Below are positions 1-4,370 of a stretch of 8,767 nt of DNA, piece by piece; positions within the stretch are counted from its first letter, which is position 1, and each line of letters starts with the position of its first letter. The translations under genes were made by a program, and so were the position numbers. The DNA lies in assembly GCA_903873545.1 (NCBI GenBank), contig CAIQPA010000258.1, positions 1 to 8,767 on the forward strand, read 5' to 3'. Under the pieces are notes generated by a model, which did not search any database, was not told the origin of the DNA, and saw only the letters and a list, made by a program, of their open reading frames with translations. The DNA is from an uncultured delta proteobacterium. GTDB lineage: Bacteria; Myxococcota_A; Bradymonadia; REDH01.

Positions 1-769
1 CCTGGGTGCGGCAGCCGAGCGCTTCGTCGGTGGCGCCGTCGCAGTCGTTGTCGAGGCCGTCACAGAGCTCCGTCACGTTGGCCACAACGCGACCGGTGAA
101 GGTAAAGTTGCTGCCCGACCGGGCAAAGACCCAGTTGCGCACACCTGCATTGGCGGGCGCAGACGAGGCTGGGCCTAGGTCGCCATAGGCCCAGGAGCCG
201 AGGCCGCTCGAGGCACCAGGGATCACATCTCCGTTCTGCACGCCAAACCCTGTTGAGGGGACCAGCGCCTGGATCTGGGCAAAGACCTGCGTTTGCGGTG
301 ATGTGTAGAAGGAGCGGACCGTGACCGCGCCGCAGAAGAGGGGCGAGGCCAGATAGCCTTCGCATGCAGCGTCGAGCCCCGTGGTCCCCGTCACGAGCTC
401 GAGCGAGTTGGCAGGCCCGGAGCCGGCCACCCCGTCCTGCACGATGCTGAGGGTGCAGAGCCCCTGCGCCAGCCGACGGAGTCTCGGGTCGGACGAGGCA
501 GCAGGATCGAGCTTCGTGAGGACCATCGCGCCATTGGCGGTTACGGTGCCGCGGAACTCCGCGAGCGTCAGCAGCCCAGACAGTGGCTCGGTAGCGGCCT
601 CTGCAGAGGCGTCGCCCTGCCCGCCGTCTGGCAGCAGGATCGCCGCGTCGGGGATGAAGAGCCCACCATCGGGCGCCGTTGGCAGCGCGGCGGCAGGAGC
701 CTCATCTTGGGCGCAGGCGCCGAGGAGGAGAGCAAAGGGCAGGAGGCGTACAACAGAACGCAAAAGCAT
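1..769 (-). CDS. Partial lipoprotein with MopE-like Cys/Asp metal-binding motif (C-terminus beyond the left edge)
   Basis: The frame is open from ATG at 769 to the window edge, giving 256 residues with no stop; the 3' end is missing. The N-terminus MLLRSVVRLLPFALLLGAC is a signal peptide with lipobox LGAC and lipidated Cys19, so the product should be exported and membrane anchored. Residues 20-60 are an Ala/Pro/Asp-rich linker. Residues about 60-232 are Thr/Ser/Gly-rich and look like a beta-rich extracellular domain with no family I recognise. Residues 236-253 read CDGLDNDCDGATDEALGC, which matches the CDGxDNDCDGxxDE pattern of MopE-type putative metal-binding motifs found in surface proteins of myxobacteria and methanotrophs. 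The start is supported by GGAAGG (776-781) 6 nt upstream and by the perfect signal peptide. The substrate and exact role are unknown. Binding of copper or calcium would be by family analogy only, and further copies of the motif may lie beyond the edge. Confidence 0.87.
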   Translation of the reverse strand, partial: MLLRSVVRLLPFALLLGACAQDEAPAAALPTAPDGGLFIPDAAILLPDGGQGDASAEAATEPLSGLLTLAEFRGTVTANGAMVLTKLDPAASSDPRLRRLAQGLCTLSIVQDGVAGSGPANSLELVTGTTGLDAACEGYLASPLFCGAVTVRSFYTSPQTQVFAQIQALVPSTGFGVQNGDVIPGASSGLGSWAYGDLGPASSAPANAGVRNWVFARSGSNFTFTGRVVANVTELCDGLDNDCDGATDEALGCRTQ

Positions 770-775
770 GGGAAA

Positions 776-781
776 CCTTCC
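776..781 (-). promoter_or_regulatory. Shine-Dalgarno of the MopE-like lipoprotein
   Basis: On the minus strand this reads GGAAGG, with a 6-nt spacer to the ATG at 769. It decides the start, because the signal peptide begins exactly there and the upstream ATG at 789 is in another frame. Confidence 0.6.
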
Positions 782-815
782 AGAGGCATGGTCCCAGCGC
801 GCGAGCGAAAGCCAG

Positions 816-840
816 ATTGTAAATGAGGATTGGCTTACAA
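816..840 (-). promoter_or_regulatory. Possible sigma70-type promoter for the lipoprotein gene
   Basis: On the minus strand a TACAAT box (821-816) lies about 47 nt upstream of the start codon and would give a leader of roughly 40 nt. The best -35 candidate is TTGTAA (840-835), but the spacer is only 14 bp, which is short. The surrounding DNA is clearly AT-richer than the rest of the window. This is a motif match only, so confidence is low. Confidence 0.3.
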
Positions 841-881
841 ACGTAACCGAAAGGTCATACGGAATCAAAAAAGGAGAGCCG

Positions 882-895
882 CGATCATTTGATCG
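882..895. promoter_or_regulatory. Perfect 14-bp palindrome, possible operator
   Basis: CGATCATTTGATCG has 6-bp arms around a TT centre. It lies in AT-rich DNA upstream of the minus-strand lipoprotein gene and of its candidate promoter. Its size and symmetry suit a dimeric regulator, but no regulator gene is present in the window to pair with it. Confidence 0.3.
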
Positions 896-998
896 TCCGC
901 AACCTCGAATCAGATGAAATCTAGAATGATTCTCGAAATGTGTTTTCGACAATCCAACAAATGTATGTAATTTTCGATTCTATCGTGGCTCCTTCAGA

Positions 999-1095
999 GC
1001 GCATCCATGCCCAACATCCGTGTTCCGGATGCATACCCACCGACCGTGTTCCGGATGCATACCCAACATCCCATTCCCAGGATTGCACCCCGGGC
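999..1095. repeat. 26-bp tandem repeat, two near-perfect copies flanked by two decayed copies
   Basis: The core TGTTCCGGATGCATACCCA occurs at 1021-1039 and again at 1047-1065, a period of 26 bp. The CC-G immediately before each core is also shared. A degenerate copy precedes it (999-1017, containing GCATCCATGCCCAACAT, matching the end of a unit) and another follows it (about 1070-1095). Each unit contains the palindromes TCCGGA and ATGCAT, which overlap. Because 26 is not a multiple of 3, the array does not encode a repeated peptide in one frame. I do not recognise the family. Confidence 0.8.
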
Positions 1096-1104
1096 TGGTA
1101 TGCG

Positions 1105-1121
1105 TTGACCCTTTGGGTCAA
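1105..1121. repeat. Perfect inverted repeat TTGACCC-ttt-GGGTCAA
   Basis: Two 7-bp arms (1105-1111 and 1115-1121) surround a TTT loop, just after the tandem repeat and before the dehydrogenase relic. It may be part of the same dispersed element as the 26-bp units, because it fills the gap between them and the point where dehydrogenase homology begins. It has no T-tract, so it is not a standard terminator. Confidence 0.65.
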
Positions 1122-1141
1122 ACGGGACCCGGCGCTCATGG

Positions 1142-1342
1142 CTGCTCCACCTCGGCGCCGGCGCCTCCTTCGTGGCGGTCGATGTGACCGACGAGGCCAG
1201 CGTGAAGACCATCGTCCCCAACCCCAGCCGGCTCGGCAAGCCCGATGAGTATGCCCAGCTCGCCTGTGCCATCATCGACAACGGCTACCTCAACGGCGAG
1301 GTCATCCGCGCAGGCGGCGCGCTCCGGATGCCGCCCCGCTGA
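1142..1342 (+). pseudogene. Relic of a short-chain dehydrogenase (type II 3-hydroxyacyl-CoA dehydrogenase-like)
   Basis: Reading the frame of codon 1151 gives LGAGASFVAVDVTDEASV, the typical end of the Rossmann beta3 segment with the DVTDE motif of SDR enzymes. It is joined in frame at about 1205 to KTIVPNPSRLGKPDEYAQLA and then LNGEVIR, GGALRM and a TGA stop at 1340-1342. The second part is the classical C-terminus of the HSD17B10-like branch of SDRs, which oxidise 3-hydroxyacyl-CoA with NAD in fatty acid and isoleucine breakdown. Missing are the N-terminal TGxxxGxG cofactor loop, the NNAG motif and the catalytic Ser-Tyr-Lys segment, roughly 140 residues between the two preserved pieces. Homology stops upstream near the hairpin at 1105-1121. 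No start codon with a ribosome binding site fits. The reading frame has no stop after the junction, so decay may be recent, but the product could not be an active dehydrogenase. Confidence 0.82.
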
Positions 1343-1362
1343 AGCGGGCGGCCGCCTTCAGC
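1331..1362. terminator. GC-rich inverted repeats between convergent gene ends
   Basis: Two alternative hairpins overlap here. CCGCCCCGC (1331-1339) can pair with GCGGGCGG (1344-1351) around TGAA, with one bulged base. GCTGAA (1338-1343) can pair with TTCAGC (1357-1362) enclosing the palindrome GGCGGCCGCC. The stop codon of the dehydrogenase relic (1340-1342) and that of the minus-strand Rpn-like gene (1362-1364) both touch the structure. There is no T-run, so intrinsic termination would be weak. Confidence 0.4.
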
Positions 1363-2261
1363 TACCGCGCGCCGTCGGAAGACCGGTTGCTCGTGAGCGC
1401 GGCAAGCTCGCGCTCGACCAGCTCGCGTAAGGCATCCAGCGTGAGCGTGCTGAGCCGCTCCACCTCCACAGGCGACATCAAGCGCGACGCAATCGCGAGC
1501 AACGTACGCTGCTCGCCCTTCTGCTCGCCCTCCTTCCGGCCCTCCTTTCGGGCCCGCCGCTCGCTCCAGCGAATCAGATGGTCGCGGTAGGGAGAGGGCG
1601 GCAGCGCCCGAAACGTGTCGTCCAGTGCGTCCAACTCCTCGTCGCTCATCGGTACCTCCTTTCGTCCAATCTGTTCCATCAACGCTTCTCGAACATCGCT
1701 CGGCAGCAGCGGGTCCGTCAAGAAGTGGTCCATGCGCTCATTTGCTTCGGCCGTGTTGCGCGAAACGAAGGAGCCGCGCAGCAGCGCGTAGCCCGGCGCC
1801 CGCGTCAGCAGGCCGGGAACGATGACGTAGGCCGCCCCGCGGCGGCCGCGCGGAACCTGCCAAATGCCGGGCTCCAGCAGCACCGCCTCGTGATAGCCGA
1901 GGCGCGCGCGTGGGGGACGACGGCAGATGATGAGCAGCACCGCCTCGTCGGGGTCGTCGGGTGGAGGCACCAGCAGCGGCTGCGCCAGATGCCGTCGGAA
2001 CTTGCTCGCCGAGATCTGGCCCGACTCGAGTTCGATGACGATGCGCCGACCTGCGACAAAGCGTCTCAGTGGTTCAAGCGAAGCCGGGAGCCGTTCGCGC
2101 GCATCGACCATGATGTCTACGAAGTAGCCGTGGCGCGGCTGCGGCACCTGCTCCTGCACCAGTTCGAGCGGGAAGCAGGGCAGCAAAAAGGTGGTGCCCC
2201 GCCACTCCTCCCAGTTGCGGAGAGGGGACGGAAGCTTCGATTGGCTGTTGCGAGCAAACAT
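1362..2261 (-). CDS. Rpn-like PD-(D/E)XK nuclease-fold protein
   Basis: This is a 299-residue protein without signal peptide or membrane segment. The N-terminal half shows the layout of the PD-(D/E)XK fold as used in Rpn/transposase_31-type proteins: a strand with Asp49 and Asp53 (YFVDIMVDAR), then a strand with Glu77-x-Glu79 (IVIELES), followed by Lys87 in a basic helix. The C-terminal third has a charged KEGRKEGEQKGEQ repeat (239-251) followed by a helix with LSTLTLDALRELVE (270-283), the tail style common in Rpn-family and DUF4351-like proteins. Rpn proteins cut DNA and promote recombination or act as anti-phage factors; a nuclease role here is inference from these motifs. The start ATG at 2261 has GAGG 6 nt upstream. 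The gene is convergent with the dehydrogenase relic and divergent from prmC, and stands alone. It could instead be a degenerate, inactive member of the fold. Confidence 0.78.
   Translation of the reverse strand: MFARNSQSKLPSPLRNWEEWRGTTFLLPCFPLELVQEQVPQPRHGYFVDIMVDARERLPASLEPLRRFVAGRRIVIELESGQISASKFRRHLAQPLLVPPPDDPDEAVLLIICRRPPRARLGYHEAVLLEPGIWQVPRGRRGAAYVIVPGLLTRAPGYALLRGSFVSRNTAEANERMDHFLTDPLLPSDVREALMEQIGRKEVPMSDEELDALDDTFRALPPSPYRDHLIRWSERRARKEGRKEGEQKGEQRTLLAIASRLMSPVEVERLSTLTLDALRELVERELAALTSNRSSDGAR
1509..1556 (-). repeat. 12-bp imperfect tandem repeat inside the Rpn-like gene
   Basis: Four consecutive 12-bp units begin CTGCTCGCCCTT, CTGCTCGCCCTC, CTTCCGGCCCTC and CTTTCGGGCCCG on the plus strand. 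On the minus strand they encode the repeated RKEG/EQKGEQ stretch. Because the unit is a multiple of 3, copy-number change would keep the frame; such charged tails vary in length within the Rpn family. Confidence 0.7.
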
Positions 2262-2265
2262 AACG

Positions 2266-2290
2266 AACCTCAGTGTTGTGACACTGGGTT
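2266..2290 (-). promoter_or_regulatory. Hairpin containing the Shine-Dalgarno of the Rpn-like gene
   Basis: On the plus strand AACC (2266-2269), a bulged T, and CAGTGT (2271-2276) are matched by ACACTG (2281-2286) and GGTT (2287-2290) around a TGTG loop. That is ten pairs with one bulge. In the minus-strand mRNA the 3' arm holds GAGGTT, the only good Shine-Dalgarno, 6 nt before the ATG at 2261. The structure could mask the ribosome binding site and keep translation low, or the DNA palindrome CAGTGT-N4-ACACTG could be an operator. The sequence alone cannot separate these. Confidence 0.5.
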
Positions 2291-2405
2291 ATCGTCGTCT
2301 GTCGCCGGTTGTTGCGGGATGTGGTGCAGATTTTTGGAGCCTGCTGCGCCCACCCCGCCGACGCCGAGGTTGCCCCGCGCTGCGGCTTGCGACTAGGCAG
2401 ACAAC

Positions 2406-3281
2406 ATGGCCGTTCCCATTGCCCGCGATCTGCTCAAGACCACCGCCGACTTCCTCCAGTCGCGCGGCTCCCGCTCGTCGCGGCTCGATGCCGACCTGCT
2501 CCTCTGCCAGGTGCTCGGCCTCTCACGCACCCAGCTCTACATGGACCTCATGCGGCCCCTCACCACCGCGGAGGTGGACGGCTACCGGGCGCTGGTGAAG
2601 CGGCGGGCCAAGCTGGAGCCAATCGCCTACATCGCCGGCACCAAGGGCTTCTGGAAGCATGACTTCGCTGTGGACAAGCGGGTGCTCATCCCTCGCCCCG
2701 AGACCGAGCTGCTTGTAGAGGCCGCCACCAAGGCGCTGGCAGCCCGCAAGGAGGAGCCGCTGCGGATCGTCGATGTGGGGACGGGTTCGGGCTGCATCGC
2801 CTGCTCACTGGCGGCAGAGTTCCCGCAGGCCACCGTGGTGGCCATCGACGTCTCGGCCGATGCGCTGGAGGTGGCCGCCGCCAACGCGACCACGCTGGGC
2901 CTGCGCGACCGGGTGAAGCTGGTGCGGGGCGACCTGCTGGCGCCGCTGCTGGCGCGGGGATCGAAGGTAGACCTGATTGTCTCCAACCCGCCCTACATCG
3001 GCACCGGTGAGCGAGAGCGGATGGATGAGGATGTGAAGCTGCACGAGCCCGAGCTGGCCCTCTTTGCGGGGCGCGACGGGCTCGACCTCATCCGGCGGCT
3101 GGTGGTCGAGGCGGCGCAGCTGCTCGAGCCAGAGGGCTACCTCTTTGTGGAGCATGGCGACCTGCAGGGGCCGGCGACCCGCGCGATCGCCGAAGCGGCC
3201 GGGCTGGAACAGGTGACGACGCTCAAGGATTACAGCCATCTCGACAGACTGCTGGTGGCCCGCAAGCCGCCCGCCGCCTGA
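2406..3281 (+). CDS. prmC: Peptide chain release factor N5-glutamine methyltransferase PrmC
   Basis: PrmC transfers a methyl group from S-adenosylmethionine to the glutamine of the GGQ motif in release factors RF1 and RF2, which speeds peptide release at stop codons; it acts in the cytoplasm. The 291-residue length is normal. Residues 1-85 are the helical N-terminal domain that grips the release factor, with the conserved PIAYIAGTKGFW segment (72-83). Residues 93-101 carry VLIPRPETE, the family signature. The SAM-binding motif I is VDVGTGSGCIA (122-132), with acidic Asp148 ending the next strand. Asn194-Pro-Pro-Tyr197 is the NPPY catalytic motif that binds the glutamine amide. A second ligand loop is expected in the HEPELALFAGRDGLD region. 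The ATG at 2406 has only a weak AGG 8 nt upstream, but the N-terminus fits the family. In many bacteria prmC follows prfA; here it starts a unit and is 38 bp from a lipoprotein gene, so the two may be cotranscribed. Confidence 0.97.
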   Translation: MAVPIARDLLKTTADFLQSRGSRSSRLDADLLLCQVLGLSRTQLYMDLMRPLTTAEVDGYRALVKRRAKLEPIAYIAGTKGFWKHDFAVDKRVLIPRPETELLVEAATKALAARKEEPLRIVDVGTGSGCIACSLAAEFPQATVVAIDVSADALEVAAANATTLGLRDRVKLVRGDLLAPLLARGSKVDLIVSNPPYIGTGERERMDEDVKLHEPELALFAGRDGLDLIRRLVVEAAQLLEPEGYLFVEHGDLQGPATRAIAEAAGLEQVTTLKDYSHLDRLLVARKPPAA

Positions 3282-3319
3282 GCCAAACGCAACGACTTCA
3301 GCCCACCCCGGATGCTGCG

Positions 3320-4348
3320 ATGAGACCCCCTCGTCTTGCCCTGCTGATGCTGCTCACCACCGCCTGCGGCGCCCCCTGCAAGCCCGCGCAGGGCAGCACG
3401 GTGGTTGCAGCGCCGGCACCCTTGGCGACCGCCGCGGCGGCGACGACCGCACCCGAACTTCGCGCGGAGGCGAGCGGCCACGCGTCGAGCAGCGGCTCGG
3501 GCGACGGCAGCGGCGACGGCAGCGGCGATGGCAGCGGAGCCTGCGGCCACTACGCCGATCCCATCAGGCGGGGCGAGTTGCCCGCGGTGCTCGACGAGGC
3601 CTCGGGGCTCACGAGCAGCCGCTGGTCCGACGACCGCATCTGGGCCCACAACGACTCGGGCGACAGCGCCCGCCTCTTTGCCCTCGACCGCTCCGGCAAG
3701 CTGCTCGCCACGGTGGTGCTCGAAGGGGCCAAGTCGAAGGACTGGGAAGATATCGCACGCGGCCCCTGCGCCTCCGGAGAGGCGGCCCGAAGCTGCCTCT
3801 ATGTGGCCGACATGGGCGACAACAAAGAGAAGCGGGATGAGGTGCGCTTCTACCGGTTCGCGGAGCCCGAGAAGCTCTCTGCGGAGATGACCGTGACCGC
3901 CTTTGAGACGATGGAGCTCCGCTACCCCGTAGGCCCGCTCAACGCCGAGGCGATGTGGGTAGATGAGCAGGCGCGGGTGGTCATCCTGAGCAAGGAGGAG
4001 AACCGGACCCGCATCTTTGTGGCGCCCTTCGCGGCCGGTGGACCGGTGACCGCGACGCTGGTGGGCGAGCGCAAACTGGAGGGGGGCAACCTCTTCATGG
4101 CGGAGCTGGTAACGGCCGCCGACTACGACGCCTCGCGGCGGCGGGTGGCCTTCCGTACCTACCGCAACGCCTACGAGTGGCGGCTGCCTGCAGGCGCTGG
4201 CGCAGAGGCGCTCGGCGCGCTGACACCCGAGGCGCTGCCGCTGGCGCTGGAGCCACAGGGCGAGGCCATCGCCTACCTGCCTGGCGGGCTGGTGACCACC
4301 TCGGAGACGGCCGGTTCGCCGCTCTTCTACTACGACTGCCGGCCCTAG
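3320..4348 (+). CDS. Putative lipoprotein with beta-propeller-like domain
   Basis: This is a 342-residue protein. MRPPRLALLMLLTTAC is a signal peptide with a near-lipobox (LTTAC), lipidated Cys16 likely, and a second Cys at 20. Residues 21-75 are a low-complexity Ala/Thr/Ser linker ending in three GDGS units. From residue 90 a beta-rich domain begins with EASGL, then WAHNDSGD (108-115), DWEDIARGP (141-149) and YVADMGDN, spaced as in blades of a secreted propeller-like family. I have seen this pattern in hypothetical proteins of myxobacteria and other soil bacteria, but it has no established function. Conserved Asp/Asn clusters could bind calcium; that is inference. There are no clear enzyme active-site motifs. 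The start lacks a strong Shine-Dalgarno (GGATG, 3310-3314), consistent with translation coupled to prmC upstream, but the signal peptide supports it. Its link to release-factor methylation is probably positional only. Confidence 0.87.
   Translation: MRPPRLALLMLLTTACGAPCKPAQGSTVVAAPAPLATAAAATTAPELRAEASGHASSSGSGDGSGDGSGDGSGACGHYADPIRRGELPAVLDEASGLTSSRWSDDRIWAHNDSGDSARLFALDRSGKLLATVVLEGAKSKDWEDIARGPCASGEAARSCLYVADMGDNKEKRDEVRFYRFAEPEKLSAEMTVTAFETMELRYPVGPLNAEAMWVDEQARVVILSKEENRTRIFVAPFAAGGPVTATLVGERKLEGGNLFMAELVTAADYDASRRRVAFRTYRNAYEWRLPAGAGAEALGALTPEALPLALEPQGEAIAYLPGGLVTTSETAGSPLFYYDCRP
3500..3535 (+). repeat. Three 12-bp tandem units encoding GDGS
   Basis: GGCGACGGCAGC occurs twice exactly and once with one change (GAT for GAC), in the linker between the lipid anchor and the folded domain of the lipoprotein. 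The unit is a whole number of codons, so expansion or loss changes the linker length without a frameshift. Confidence 0.85.
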
Positions 4349-4350
4349 CC

Positions 4351-4370
4351 GTCGGGCCTAGTAGCCCGAC
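4351..4370. terminator. Perfect inverted repeat between convergent genes
   Basis: GTCGGGC (4351-4357) and GCCCGAC (4364-4370) flank a 6-nt loop. The repeat starts 2 bp after the stop of the propeller-like lipoprotein gene, and its loop contains the TAG stop (4358-4360) of the minus-strand large gene, so it overlaps that gene's last codons. Its position suits a bidirectional transcription stop, but there is no T-tract on either strand. Confidence 0.5.

Larger units (their letters stand above)
770..998. other. AT-richer non-coding stretch with small inverted repeats
   Basis: I see no gene here. The part from about 815 to 990 is visibly poorer in G+C than the rest of the window. It holds CGATCA-tt-TGATCG (882-895), a nested structure with outer arms GAATCA (907-912) and TGATTC (927-932) and inner arms AGAT/ATCT, and TCGAAA (933-938) paired with TTTCGA (944-949). 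The 882-895 palindrome could be a regulator site for the lipoprotein gene, about 110 bp from its start. The three structures could also be the remains of a decayed element or part of a small RNA. No Rho-independent terminator or tRNA fold was seen. Confidence 0.5.

Noticed and set aside
381..917. A 178-codon plus-strand open frame over the left-hand lipoprotein gene.
   Set aside because: It is antisense to a gene with a clear signal peptide and MopE motif, and it has no recognisable domain.
999..1095. The 26-bp repeats considered as a CRISPR array.
   Set aside because: The units are directly adjacent, with no unique spacers, there are only two good copies, and no cas genes are nearby.
1105..1121. 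The hairpin considered as an integron attC-like or Rho-independent terminator site.
   Set aside because: It does not fit the GTTRRRY/RYYYAAC core pattern of attC sites and has no T-tract.
921..1139. A 72-codon minus-strand open frame starting MSAGSRLTQRVNAYQPG, with GGAG 5 nt before the ATG.
   Set aside because: It runs through the hairpin, the 26-bp repeats and the AT-rich stretch, and its composition follows the repeats rather than a protein. It is most likely a spurious frame in a repeat element, though the good ribosome binding site is worth remembering.
1578..2396. A 272-codon plus-strand open frame opposite the Rpn-like gene.
   Set aside because: It is Arg/Ala/Gln-rich shadow sequence. 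The minus-strand frame has the nuclease-fold motifs and the ribosome binding site.
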